Origin: GCA-2705995 sp965661625
Lineage (GTDB): Bacteria; Bacteroidota; Bacteroidia; Flavobacteriales_G; Salibacteraceae
Direction of reading: 5' to 3'
Assembly (NCBI GenBank): GCA_965661625.1
Contig: CBFIEM010000005.1
Coordinates: 102,760-166,759 of the forward strand
Length of the DNA: 64,000 nt
The translations under genes and the position numbers were made by a program. The notes under the pieces were generated by a model. The model did no database searches and was not told the origin of the DNA. It was given only the letters and a program-made list of their open reading frames with translations. This document shows positions 9,276 through 17,951 of the stretch, in pieces (position 1 is the first letter of the stretch; each line of letters opens with the position of its first letter).

Positions 9276-10271
9276 TTAGTCAATACGTTGCTGTGATTTT
9301 ATAAAATCAGTAATTAGGTAACTAATAGCTTTGCCAACATGCCAAGCAGTATCTTTTTTGGGAGCACCTTCCGCAATGTGAAGGTAGCAACACCTTCCTG
9401 TTTGTCCTGTGCGATGCACAATACGCCTGACGTCATTTAAACGGAATCCCGACGGCGTTTTTGCGCTAACTGGCATCAACTCAATGCTGTCAAGATCTAT
9501 TTCTAATCCGTATTTACCTTCCTGTAAATGCGTAATGGCCTCTTGCAATAAATCATGTGATGGTTCAGCTTGAAGAATACGCTCAAAGGTGATGTAATTT
9601 AAGGCTTCCTGGTCATCAAATGCTTTGAGCATTTTGGAGTTGTTGTAGGATTCATGAAGCCCGTAAACGGAATAGCGGTTTAAGTGCCCGTGCTCAAAAG
9701 CATAACTAAATCCATTTCCACTATGCCTTCCTTCTAACGGTCTGAAATCGGCATGAGGGTCAACATTTAAGCAGTTTATTGCAGTCGCTAGTGCTTTGTG
9801 GGCTCCAGCCAAGCAACCGTATGAGTTGTTATGACCTCCACCAATTACGATTGGAATCGCTTCTGCTCGAATCAATTGTTCAATAACTGCTTCAAGCCTT
9901 TTGTCAACTTCATAACAGAGTTCACGCAAGTCATTAAGGCTGGCAGCTTTAGCACGCTTTTGAAGATCTGCCACTTCCAAATGGCCCAACAATACGAGTT
10001 TGGTGTGGTCTAAGAAAGAGTTGACTTGCACATTGAGTATTGCTGGAAGAACAAGTTCCCAACATGATGCGGCTCCTGGTACACCATGATTACCGCGTAC
10101 GCCAATATCTTCTGGTACTCCAACTAAGACAAACCGTCCTTTTACATCCGTAAGCAATTGCTCAAGAGAACCATCTCCAGAACATGTAATTACCTCGCCC
10201 AGCTTTTGTTCTCCTTGTCGTGTGGAGGTCTTTTCTAGAAGGTACTCGCGGGTGTAAGTTTGCAGCATCAT
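9276..10271 (-). CDS. Ureohydrolase-family enzyme, probable formimidoylglutamase
   Basis: 331 aa. Arginase-fold metal ligands are visible: GGGHNN (about 140-145), DPHADFR (about 170-176) and DLDSIE near residue 260, the DxHxD and DxD sets that hold two Mn ions. Length and sequence style fit the HutG-like group common in Bacteroidota, which hydrolyses N-formimidoyl-glutamate to glutamate and formamide in histidine breakdown; arginase or agmatinase activity cannot be excluded. No other hut genes are in the window. The start overlaps the carboxylase stop by 4 bp, so the two are cotranscribed. Confidence 0.8.
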   Translation of the reverse strand: MMLQTYTREYLLEKTSTRQGEQKLGEVITCSGDGSLEQLLTDVKGRFVLVGVPEDIGVRGNHGVPGAASCWELVLPAILNVQVNSFLDHTKLVLLGHLEVADLQKRAKAASLNDLRELCYEVDKRLEAVIEQLIRAEAIPIVIGGGHNNSYGCLAGAHKALATAINCLNVDPHADFRPLEGRHSGNGFSYAFEHGHLNRYSVYGLHESYNNSKMLKAFDDQEALNYITFERILQAEPSHDLLQEAITHLQEGKYGLEIDLDSIELMPVSAKTPSGFRLNDVRRIVHRTGQTGRCCYLHIAEGAPKKDTAWHVGKAISYLITDFIKSQQRID

Positions 10272-11908
10272 GTCTGAATAACACCAACATTAAAAGGTTC
10301 CGTGATGGGTTTTTTATTGGCTGCTTCTATTCCCAATGAAATCCAGGTGCGTGTATCCAATGGGTCAATTATCGCATCAACCCACAGGCGAGACGCAGCA
10401 TAATACGGAGACACTTGCTCGTCATACCTGTCTTTAATGTTTGAATACAGTTCTTGTTCTTTTTCAGGAGTAATTTCTTCTCCGCGTGACTTCAAACTAC
10501 TCACTTCAATTTGAAGCAGCACCTTAGCAGCTTGTGCACCGCCCATTACAGCAAGTTCCGCAGTTGGCCAAGCAGCAATTAACCTTGGATCATAAGCTTT
10601 TCCGCACATGGCGTAGTTACCCGCTCCATATGAGTTCCCCATTACAATGGTGAATTTAGGCACAACACTGTTAGCCATAGCGTTGACCATTTTCGCACCG
10701 TCTTTTATAATGCCTCCATGTTCAGAGCGCGATCCTACCATAAATCCGGTAACATCTTGCAAGAATACCAGTGGTATTTTTTTCTGATTGCAATTCATAA
10801 TAAAACGAGCAGCTTTATCTGCCGAGTCAGAATAAATCACTCCTCCAAATTGAACACCGTCTTTTTTGGATTTTACCATGGACCTTTGATTGGCAACAAT
10901 GCCAACACTCCAACCATCAATTCTAGCGTACCCAGTAACGATAGACTGGCCGTACCCTTCTTTGTATTCCTCAAATTCACTTTTATCTACTAAGCGGCTT
11001 ATGATATCCCTAACTTCATACTGCTTGGTACGGAGCTCAGGTAAGATGCCGTATATTTCTGATTCTTTCTCCTTGGGTTTTGCCGGTTTAGCCCGGTTAA
11101 AACCTGCATCATTAGCTGCACCAACCTTATCCATTATTGTTCTGATTCGTGTTAGGCAATCTTTATCATCGACGCACTTATAATCAGTTACTCCAGAGAT
11201 TTCGCTGTGTGTAGTAGCTCCTCCTAGGGTTTCATTATCTATATCTTCGCCGATGGCAGCTTTTACCAAGTATGAACCTGCTAGGAAAATACTACCTGTT
11301 TTATCAACAATCATAGCTTCATCGCTCATAATCGGAAGGTATGCGCCTCCAGCAACACAACTGCCCATTACCGCAGCTACCTGTAAGATGCCTTTTGAAG
11401 ACATGACAGCATTATTCCTAAATATGCGACCAAAGTGTTCTTTGTCTGGGAAAATTTCGTCTTGAAGTGGAAGGAAAACACCCGCTGAATCTACCAAGTA
11501 AATAATGGGTAAATGATTTTCCATTGCAATCTCTTGTGCCCTCAGGTTTTTCTTACCCGTTATTGGAAACCAGGCCCCTGCTTTTACGGTTGCATCATTG
11601 GCTACTACAATGCATTGCTTTCCAGACACGTACCCAATTTTAACAACCACTCCTCCTGCAGGGCAACCCCCGTATTCTTTATACATTCCATCACCCGCAA
11701 AAGCACCAATTTCAATGCATGGGGCTTTGTCATCTAAGAGGTAATCAATGCGTTCGCGAGCAGTCATTTTGCCTTGCTTGTGCTGCTTTTCAATGCGCTT
11801 TTTCCCCCCGCCTAATGCTACCTCTTTGAATCTATGATGAAGCTTTGACAGCTTGAGTTTCATGCTGTCTTCATTCTTGTTGAAGTTTAAATCTTCGCGT
11901 TGAGCCAT
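10268..11908 (-). CDS. Acyl-CoA carboxylase, carboxyltransferase (beta) subunit
   Basis: 546 aa with tandem crotonase-like carboxyltransferase N and C domains (about 35-290 and 300-530). Motifs include GGKKRIEKQHKQGKMTARER near the N-terminus, the biotin-side oxyanion segment GSCVAGGAYLP and the acyl-CoA-side GNSYGAGNYAM. Length matches methylcrotonoyl-CoA carboxylase beta subunits (leucine breakdown); propionyl-CoA carboxylase is the alternative. The biotin carboxylase/carrier subunit is not in the window. First gene of the run carboxylase - ureohydrolase - patatin; a TATATTTG box lies 19 nt upstream of its ATG. Confidence 0.88.
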   Translation of the reverse strand: MAQREDLNFNKNEDSMKLKLSKLHHRFKEVALGGGKKRIEKQHKQGKMTARERIDYLLDDKAPCIEIGAFAGDGMYKEYGGCPAGGVVVKIGYVSGKQCIVVANDATVKAGAWFPITGKKNLRAQEIAMENHLPIIYLVDSAGVFLPLQDEIFPDKEHFGRIFRNNAVMSSKGILQVAAVMGSCVAGGAYLPIMSDEAMIVDKTGSIFLAGSYLVKAAIGEDIDNETLGGATTHSEISGVTDYKCVDDKDCLTRIRTIMDKVGAANDAGFNRAKPAKPKEKESEIYGILPELRTKQYEVRDIISRLVDKSEFEEYKEGYGQSIVTGYARIDGWSVGIVANQRSMVKSKKDGVQFGGVIYSDSADKAARFIMNCNQKKIPLVFLQDVTGFMVGSRSEHGGIIKDGAKMVNAMANSVVPKFTIVMGNSYGAGNYAMCGKAYDPRLIAAWPTAELAVMGGAQAAKVLLQIEVSSLKSRGEEITPEKEQELYSNIKDRYDEQVSPYYAASRLWVDAIIDPLDTRTWISLGIEAANKKPITEPFNVGVIQT

Positions 11909-11927
11909 GTGTCATTAATTAGAGGTT

Positions 11928-11935
11928 CAAATATA
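11928..11935 (-). promoter_or_regulatory. -7 box of the acyl-CoA carboxylase gene
   Basis: TATATTTG on the minus strand matches TAnnTTTG exactly and lies 19 nt before the ATG at 11908. No TTG was found at the -33 distance. Confidence 0.5.
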
Positions 11936-12004
11936 ACGAATGGAACTGTGAGAAGGAGGTGATATTGACCTTAAAACTGCTTTCTACGCTATTCATGTTC
12001 AAAA

Positions 12005-12122
12005 ATGGGTGGCTTGCGCTAGCGGGAGCAGCGGCATCCCTTAATCAACGTAAGTTGCATTAAGGATATAGCGGATAACGCGGTGCCCCAGTTAGGATTG
12101 TGTATGGCGGGGTAAGCGCCCT
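12005..12122. ncRNA. Structured intergenic element (flavo-1-like)
   Basis: This lies within the only gene-free stretch over 300 bp (11909-12241). Its core is a hairpin: arm 12036-12049 pairs with 12054-12067 (13 pairs, a bulged C at 12040 and a bulged C at 12058) and is capped by the GNRA tetraloop GTAA (12050-12053). The stem is flanked by GCAGCGGC on the left and ATAGCGG on the right. From memory, elements with this GCGGCATCC...GGATATAGCGG signature recur downstream of genes in many Bacteroidota genomes and may correspond to the flavo-1 RNA model; this is unverified. Local base composition is richer in G and C than the surroundings. Strand uncertain. The remainder of the gap shows nothing I can name. 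Confidence 0.5.
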
Positions 12123-12241
12123 CATTAAAGGTATGATTGCGTTTAGTCATTTTGTTTCATTATTTAGTGGGTATTGGCAGGGTTGAACTTTCACTTACGC
12201 CATCATTTTATTGTAATTTCCGAGCTCAATATCTTTTAATT

Positions 12242-15200
12242 ATGCGAATATTATTCCTTGCAGCCAGCTTAGCATTAACAGGTGTAGCTTATTCTCAATC
12301 ACCATCTTGGTCAATGCTAGAACCCCAAATTTCCGAGGCACTTGAATTCCGATGTATGGGTCCATTTAGAGGTGGTCGTTCTGCTGCAGTATGCGGTATA
12401 CCAGGAAACCCAATGCTTTACTACATGGGGTCTACAGGAGGAGGAGTTTGGCGAACCAAGGATGGAGGAGGCTCATGGGAGAATATCTCAGATGGGTACT
12501 TTGGCGGTTCAATTGGCGCAATAGCAGTAAGCCAGTCTGATCCCAATGTGATTTATGTTGGGGGTGGGGAGGTTACGGTTCGCGGAAATGTTTCTTCGGG
12601 TAGCGGTATGTGGAAATCTGTGGATGCGGGGAAGACTTGGACTCACGTTGGATTGCCAGAAAGCAGACACATTACACGTATAGCGATCCACCCAAATGAT
12701 CATAGGTTGATTTACGCTGCTGTGTTGGGAGATATTTATAAAGATTCAGAAACGCGCGGTGTTTACAAATCAGAAAATGGTGGGGGAACATGGAAAAAAG
12801 TGCTTTTTGCCAATGAGAAGGCTGGTGCGGTGGATTTAATTATGGACCCTACAAATCCTCGAATTCTTTATGCTTCAACGTGGAACATGCGCAGAACCCC
12901 GTATAGTTTTTCAAGTGGTGGTCCAGGCTCTAAACTCTGGAAAAGTACAGACTCTGGGGAGTCGTGGGAGGAAATTTCAGCAAACAAAGGGTTTCCAACA
13001 GGTACAATGGGAATTATTGGAATAACGGTATCGCCCGTATCTAACGATCAGCTTTATGCTATTGTAGAGCATAAGGAGAAGGGTGGTGTTTACAGTTCTA
13101 GCGATGGTGGGGAAACGTGGGCTTACCGCAATGCAACCCGCGCTTTAAGGCAAAGGGCATGGTATTATTCGCGGATTTATGCCGATTCGCAGGAAAAAGG
13201 CACGGTATACGTCATGAACGTCCGATACCACAAATCAACAGATGGTGGCAGGTCATTCAAGGCGTATAGCGCTCCTCATGGTGATCACCATGATTTATGG
13301 ATAGCTCCGGAGGACAACCAACGCATGATCATTGCCGACGATGGCGGTGCTCAAGTTTCGTTCGACGGTGGTCGTAATTGGTCTACGTACATGAATCAAC
13401 CTACTGCCCAGTTTTACCGCATATCAGTTGATACGGATATCCCTTACCATATTTTAGCTGCTCAACAAGATAATTCGACTGTAAGGATGCTACACCGGAG
13501 TCCTGCAGGAGTAATTGATAAACGCCATTGGGAAGCAACTGCAGGTGGTGAATCTGCTCACCTAGCTGCTGACCCAAACAACCCTGCATTAGTTTATGGA
13601 GGCAATTACGGTGGGTTCTTGGCGCGTAAGGATCACAAATTGAATGCAACACGAGCTATTAATGTTTGGCCTGATAATCCGATGGGGCACGGTGTTGAAG
13701 GTATGAAGTACCGGTTCCAATGGAATTTTCCTGTTCAGTTCAGTAAGTACAACGATTCATTGCTCTTCACCGCCTCTCAAGTGCTGCATGGGTCAACAAA
13801 TGGTGGTTCGTCTTGGGAGGTTTTAAGTCCTGACTTAACCCGCAACGACAGTGCTACATTTGGTCCAAGTGGTGGTCCGATTACCAAAGACAATACTGGC
13901 GTGGAATACTACGGAACCATTTTCGCCCTGGCTGAAGATGCTAATAATCCGAATGTGATGTATGCAGGATCAGATGATGGACTATTGCACATTACGCGTG
14001 ATGGTCGTAAATCTTGGCAGGACATTACTCCTAAAGGATTACCTAAATACATTCAAATAAATAGCATAGAAGCAGACCCTAATGAGTCGGGTGTTGTCTA
14101 TGTAGCCGCTTGTAATTATAAAAACGGTGATTATAAACCGTATTTACTTATTTCACGAGATTACGGTTCATCATGGAAGATGAAAACGGAGGGCATTGGT
14201 GAACCTCATTTTGTTCGAGTAGTACGGGTGGATCCAACAGATTCCGATATCCTATTTGCGGGTACTGAAGGAGGACTCTACATTTCCCTGAATGGTGGAG
14301 AACGCTGGGAGTGGATTGGCTTAAATATGCCAGAGGTTCCCATTACCGACTTGGTGATAAAAGACAACAGCTTATATGTGGCTACGCAGGGCAGGAGCAT
14401 TTGGGCGTTTGATGAGCTCAATGTTTTACATCAACTCAAAAATGGTGCATTAGAACAGCGAACATTGCTTACTCCACCAATAACCCTATTGATGCCTGGT
14501 TATCAGCGTAGCGTATTTAAAACGGCAGGTCAGAACTACCCACATGGAATGCGCATTTTTTTCAACCTGGATCAAGAGCCAGATAGTTTGTCAGAAATAT
14601 CAATCACACTCATTGATGAACGAGGAGATACGGCTGTATCGGTTAACAAGCAAGACTTGGGAGAACTGCGCAAAGGGCTGAATTTTTGGCGTTGGAACCT
14701 TCAGTATCCAAAAGCGAAAGGAATTGAAAACCTCATTCTTTGGTGGGCAGATTTGAAAGGCCCGAAGGCAATTCCGGGAACCTATAAGGTAGTGCTAACA
14801 ATCGGTGAAACAACGGTACAAACGGATGCTGTGATTAAAGGAAACCCCATTACTCAAACAAGTCAAGAAACGTACTTGGCTCAATACAAGTTTACTCAGT
14901 CGATTGTTGAGGGGTTAAATCAGATTCATACGAATATCCGTGAAATGCGCAGGGCATCTTCGTCATTGTCGAATTGGAAAAAGCGGATAAGTGACGAACC
15001 TTGGGCGGACTCACTTGTAGTTCAAATAGATTCGGTTGTGAAAGCTATCAGTCACATAGAGCAGCAGTTGTACCAAACTCAGAACGAATCGGGTCAAGAT
15101 CCACTGAACTTCCCCATTAAACTAAATAACAAGTTGGCTCATTTGAAATCATTGATGAGTTACGGGGAGTATCCACCAACCAAACAAGCAATTGAGGTCC

Positions 15201-15322
15201 GTGATGAGCTTATTGAGGAGGTTTTGTTAGTCCTTGATGAGTGGAGCGAGATAAAACGACAAGAGCTTGTTCATATTGAAAAACGTCTAAAAACAAAAGA
15301 CCTACCACTCATCCAATATTAA
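12242..15322 (+). CDS. Secreted BNR/sortilin-type beta-propeller protein
   Basis: 1026 aa. The start at 12242 is chosen because it gives a clean signal peptide (MRILFLAASLALTGVAYSQ); an in-frame ATG 105 bp upstream would bury it. The mature protein contains many Asp-box style repeats (SxDGGxxW, such as KDGGGSWE, KSVDAGKTW, SSDGGETW, STDGGRSF, SFDGGRNW, STNGGSSW, SLNGGERW) making a VPS10/glycosyl-hydrolase-like double propeller over about residues 20-740, then a beta-sandwich and a helical C-terminal region (about 880-1020). It belongs to the large Bacteroidota group annotated as glycosyl hydrolases with BNR repeats, although no catalytic acid pair is demonstrated. No T9SS sorting domain is visible. 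Confidence 0.85.
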   Translation: MRILFLAASLALTGVAYSQSPSWSMLEPQISEALEFRCMGPFRGGRSAAVCGIPGNPMLYYMGSTGGGVWRTKDGGGSWENISDGYFGGSIGAIAVSQSDPNVIYVGGGEVTVRGNVSSGSGMWKSVDAGKTWTHVGLPESRHITRIAIHPNDHRLIYAAVLGDIYKDSETRGVYKSENGGGTWKKVLFANEKAGAVDLIMDPTNPRILYASTWNMRRTPYSFSSGGPGSKLWKSTDSGESWEEISANKGFPTGTMGIIGITVSPVSNDQLYAIVEHKEKGGVYSSSDGGETWAYRNATRALRQRAWYYSRIYADSQEKGTVYVMNVRYHKSTDGGRSFKAYSAPHGDHHDLWIAPEDNQRMIIADDGGAQVSFDGGRNWSTYMNQPTAQFYRISVDTDIPYHILAAQQDNSTVRMLHRSPAGVIDKRHWEATAGGESAHLAADPNNPALVYGGNYGGFLARKDHKLNATRAINVWPDNPMGHGVEGMKYRFQWNFPVQFSKYNDSLLFTASQVLHGSTNGGSSWEVLSPDLTRNDSATFGPSGGPITKDNTGVEYYGTIFALAEDANNPNVMYAGSDDGLLHITRDGRKSWQDITPKGLPKYIQINSIEADPNESGVVYVAACNYKNGDYKPYLLISRDYGSSWKMKTEGIGEPHFVRVVRVDPTDSDILFAGTEGGLYISLNGGERWEWIGLNMPEVPITDLVIKDNSLYVATQGRSIWAFDELNVLHQLKNGALEQRTLLTPPITLLMPGYQRSVFKTAGQNYPHGMRIFFNLDQEPDSLSEISITLIDERGDTAVSVNKQDLGELRKGLNFWRWNLQYPKAKGIENLILWWADLKGPKAIPGTYKVVLTIGETTVQTDAVIKGNPITQTSQETYLAQYKFTQSIVEGLNQIHTNIREMRRASSSLSNWKKRISDEPWADSLVVQIDSVVKAISHIEQQLYQTQNESGQDPLNFPIKLNNKLAHLKSLMSYGEYPPTKQAIEVRDELIEEVLLVLDEWSEIKRQELVHIEKRLKTKDLPLIQY

Positions 15323-15331
15323 TTCAATGGC

Positions 15332-15925
15332 TTAGGCCTTTAAATAGGCAAGCGATTCTGGGCCTAAGTTAAAAATCAAGTCGAAAACACTTAAGTCGTT
15401 TACAAAGGGATTGTTGTAGCCGAATACTTGCTGGTATTGTGGCAATTCCGGTGATTCAGTTTTCGGAGAAAAAATCAACCTAAAATCGTTAGCTGTGTAA
15501 GGCTCAAACCCTTTGCTCAAGAACGAATTATCATTAAAATTTATTGCTTTTAAAATAAAAGCATGAATGGCAAGGTTGAAGTCAATTAAATGTTTTGGCT
15601 GAGAATCGAAGATTGGAGCTAACAAGTAATCGTAGTATTCAAAAAAAGGTGAGGCTCCATAGGCGGTTTGTAATGCACGAAGGTGATGTTTTGGCCACGG
15701 TTCTGCATAGGAAATTTCAATCGACCGCATCGGAACTTTTGCGTGAGGCTTTGCTATCGGAATAATCAAATCTGCTATTCCTTGAGCAGTTAAAATGCGA
15801 CACCGATTTCGAAATGTTTGTTTGATGAAATTTTCATGAACATCGAAGGTTGGTTTCTCCAAATCAATCAGGGTTCTGTAAAATGAGATTGGACCTGCAT
15901 ATAGTAATGGAACGGGATGTGTCAT
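15332..15925 (-). CDS. WbqC-like family protein
   Basis: 197 aa from the ATG at 15925, which overlaps the lepB stop in an ATGA arrangement. An in-frame start 24 bp upstream exists but the 4-bp overlap favours this one. The sequence (LLYAGPISFYRTL, LIIPIAKP, YGASPFFEYY) matches the WbqC-like fold family, named after a lipopolysaccharide-locus protein of uncertain biochemistry. The lepB-wbqC order is common in Bacteroidota, so a role near envelope biogenesis is plausible but not shown. Confidence 0.8.
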   Translation of the reverse strand: MTHPVPLLYAGPISFYRTLIDLEKPTFDVHENFIKQTFRNRCRILTAQGIADLIIPIAKPHAKVPMRSIEISYAEPWPKHHLRALQTAYGASPFFEYYDYLLAPIFDSQPKHLIDFNLAIHAFILKAINFNDNSFLSKGFEPYTANDFRLIFSPKTESPELPQYQQVFGYNNPFVNDLSVFDLIFNLGPESLAYLKA

Positions 15926-16950
15926 AAGCCTCGAAAAAAGCGCCCCCAACGCACGGTTTGTTTTGTTGAAATGTGGTCCAAGCTAAATAACACAAACCTC
16001 GGTTTACCCAGGATGTGTGATTCTGGAACAAGCCCCCAGTAGCGGCTATCAGAACTGTTGTCCCGATAATCTCCTAATACCCAATAATAATTAAGGGTCG
16101 GGGTGTATGAATTGGCCGCTTTACCCTTAACATAAAACACACCTTCTTCGTAAGTAATACGCGCCTCCTCATGCGCATTGAATAGTGGCGCATAAAGGAC
16201 CATGAAGGAAGGAGTTAAGGTCATTGCCGAATCGCGTTTAGGTAAGTATAGCGGGCCATAAAAATCTGCATTCCAAGGAAATTTAGGATTATTAGGAAAT
16301 ATTGCGTCATCATACTCCAGAAATGCACGTTGAATAGGACGGAGCGTATCTCTTCCTATTTTATTCGCTAACAGGCTTGCCTGCTCGGTATTCAGAGGGA
16401 TAGGAGCTTTTTTTGCGCGATGTTGATTGTAAACACCTAGAGTAATTTGATCCAGGGCCGTGATTCCCGTAGGAGGGAGTCTGTAATTGAACAACGTATG
16501 CGGTTTGATGGGTAACTGCTCATTGCCAATGTACAGTACTTTATTTAAACTACTTATTACTTCACCTGGAAGGCCTACTATGCGTTTTGCAATAACAGTC
16601 CGGCGATCAATGGGTTTCCAATTTTCAACCGGAATATTAAGGGCTATTAAGTCGTAACGTTTGATTTCCGTGGGGGTCCCTAGACGCATGTATGGAAGTT
16701 CTACGATTGAAGTGTAAACATCTGAATTTGAAAACGGAAGACCTAAGGGAGTTATTGGGACTCTACTTCCAACCGAAAGCCGGTCAACAAATACAAAATC
16801 ACCTGGAAGCAAGGTTTCGCCCATTGATTGGGACTGAATCACATAGAAATCGCCAATAAACAGTTTGATACCAATAACCGTTATAAAAGCAATGAATAAG
16901 GCTTTTATCCAGCTTTGTTTGCGTTTACGATGATTTTTTTTGGATTTCAC
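15922..16950 (-). CDS. lepB: Signal peptidase I
   Basis: 342 aa, starting with GTG at 16950. One N-terminal helix (about 16-33) is followed by the catalytic Ser42 in QSQSMGETL and general-base Lys122 in TVIAKRIVGLPGE. The conserved box VLGDYRDNSSDSR lies near residues 293-306. An insertion of about 150 residues between box D and box E is usual for the long Bacteroidota enzymes. It removes signal peptides of exported proteins at the inner membrane. A TACCTTTG -7 box lies 4 nt upstream of the GTG, supporting that start and a very short leader. Divergent from the MerR-type regulator. Confidence 0.93.
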   Translation of the reverse strand: MKSKKNHRKRKQSWIKALFIAFITVIGIKLFIGDFYVIQSQSMGETLLPGDFVFVDRLSVGSRVPITPLGLPFSNSDVYTSIVELPYMRLGTPTEIKRYDLIALNIPVENWKPIDRRTVIAKRIVGLPGEVISSLNKVLYIGNEQLPIKPHTLFNYRLPPTGITALDQITLGVYNQHRAKKAPIPLNTEQASLLANKIGRDTLRPIQRAFLEYDDAIFPNNPKFPWNADFYGPLYLPKRDSAMTLTPSFMVLYAPLFNAHEEARITYEEGVFYVKGKAANSYTPTLNYYWVLGDYRDNSSDSRYWGLVPESHILGKPRFVLFSLDHISTKQTVRWGRFFRGL

Positions 16951-16954
16951 GCTT

Positions 16955-16962
16955 CAAAGGTA
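16955..16962 (-). promoter_or_regulatory. -7 box of lepB
   Basis: TACCTTTG on the minus strand, perfect TAnnTTTG match, 4 nt from the GTG start. It lies 18 bp from the divergent -7 box of the MerR gene. Confidence 0.55.
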
Positions 16963-16980
16963 AGGCTGAAAAAGGTGTGT

Positions 16981-16988
16981 TATTTTTG
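16981..16988 (+). promoter_or_regulatory. -7 box of the MerR/B12 regulator gene
   Basis: TATTTTTG, perfect TAnnTTTG match, 41 nt upstream of the GTG at 17030. No TTG at the usual -33 distance. Confidence 0.45.
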
Positions 16989-17020
16989 AAAAGTAGAATG
17001 ATTTTTCCATATTCACAGTT

Positions 17021-17026
17021 GGAGGA
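17021..17026 (+). promoter_or_regulatory. Shine-Dalgarno site deciding a GTG start
   Basis: GGAGGA ends 3 nt before the GTG at 17030. A strong Shine-Dalgarno sequence is unusual in this window and supports GTG as the start of the MerR-type gene. Confidence 0.6.
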
Positions 17027-17029
17027 ACA

Positions 17030-17926
17030 GTGAAGAAGTATTCAATAAAAGATATAGAGTTACTCACCGGCATTAAGGCGCATACATTGCGTATGTGGGA
17101 ACAGCGTTATCAATTTCTTATTCCTCATCGGTCGGATACGAATATGCGGTTTTACGATCAAACCCAGCTTAAAACGCTGCTGAACGTAAGTCTTTTGGTG
17201 CACAATGGTATTCGAATCTCCCAGGTAACATCCATGTCTGATGAAGAAATTAACAGCAAGGTTAAGGATGCTTTTGAGGAGAAACTTGGTGGAAAGTCGG
17301 CTGAGTCTGTCGAGCTTGCTATAAGTGGATTAATTCTCGCGATGATAGAAATGGATGAGCCGCGATTTAATCGTGTTTTCGATCGTGCGCTTGCTGAATT
17401 CTCAATGGAGGATGTGCTTACTAATATCGTAGAACCGTTCTTAAAGCGCGCACAAGTTATGTGGAGAACAGGGGAGGTTTCAGGAGCGGTGGATCATTTT
17501 ATTCAATCCCTAATACGACACAAAGTAATTGTTGGCATGGATCAATTGAATTCGGCCGAATCCAACAATGAGAAGTACCTAGTATTTCTGCCTGAAACAG
17601 AATACAACGACCTCCATATCTTGCTGTACATGTATATGTTGAAATTAAAAAAACGCGTTGTCGTTAATCTCGGTCAGGATATCCCTATTCAGGAATTACT
17701 CGAGGTGGTTCGCGTTACTCAACCAGATGTTATGCTCACATTTTTTGGGGCTCCATATTCTCCAGACTTTGTGGAGTCATACATGAATCGGTTGGCAGAT
17801 ACTTTTCCACATAAGCGCATATTATTTGCTGGACAAGGAGAGGGAGGACATGGGATGAAGCTGAAACGCAATACAGGAATGATTCAATCGTTGGAAGAGT
17901 TTTCGGATATGCTTGACAACAGTTAA
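17030..17926 (+). CDS. MerR-family regulator with cobalamin-binding-like domain (CarH/LitR type)
   Basis: 298 aa. Residues 1-70 are a MerR winged helix (YSIKDIELLTGIKAHTLRMW). Residues about 90-172 form a four-helix cap, and 182-295 a Rossmann B12-binding-like domain. The cap carries W145 followed nine residues later by D155-H156, matching the WX9EH light-sensing motif of CarH with E replaced by D. The DxHxxG cobalamin motif is present as D194-L-H196-I-L-L199, so the lower ligand His is retained but Gly is Leu. CarH relatives use adenosylcobalamin as a light sensor to control carotenoid genes; none are in this window. B12 binding is therefore plausible, not certain. Confidence 0.82.
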   Translation: MKKYSIKDIELLTGIKAHTLRMWEQRYQFLIPHRSDTNMRFYDQTQLKTLLNVSLLVHNGIRISQVTSMSDEEINSKVKDAFEEKLGGKSAESVELAISGLILAMIEMDEPRFNRVFDRALAEFSMEDVLTNIVEPFLKRAQVMWRTGEVSGAVDHFIQSLIRHKVIVGMDQLNSAESNNEKYLVFLPETEYNDLHILLYMYMLKLKKRVVVNLGQDIPIQELLEVVRVTQPDVMLTFFGAPYSPDFVESYMNRLADTFPHKRILFAGQGEGGHGMKLKRNTGMIQSLEEFSDMLDNS

Positions 17927-17951
17927 ATGTGGTTTTGGATCCTCGCTAATT

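Noticed and set aside
10718..11737. Several plus-strand open frames within the carboxylase gene
   Set aside because: Shadows of the conserved carboxyltransferase reading frame.
12137..12241. Longer N-terminus for the BNR protein
   Set aside because: The internal ATG at 12242 begins a proper signal peptide; the extension would bury it.
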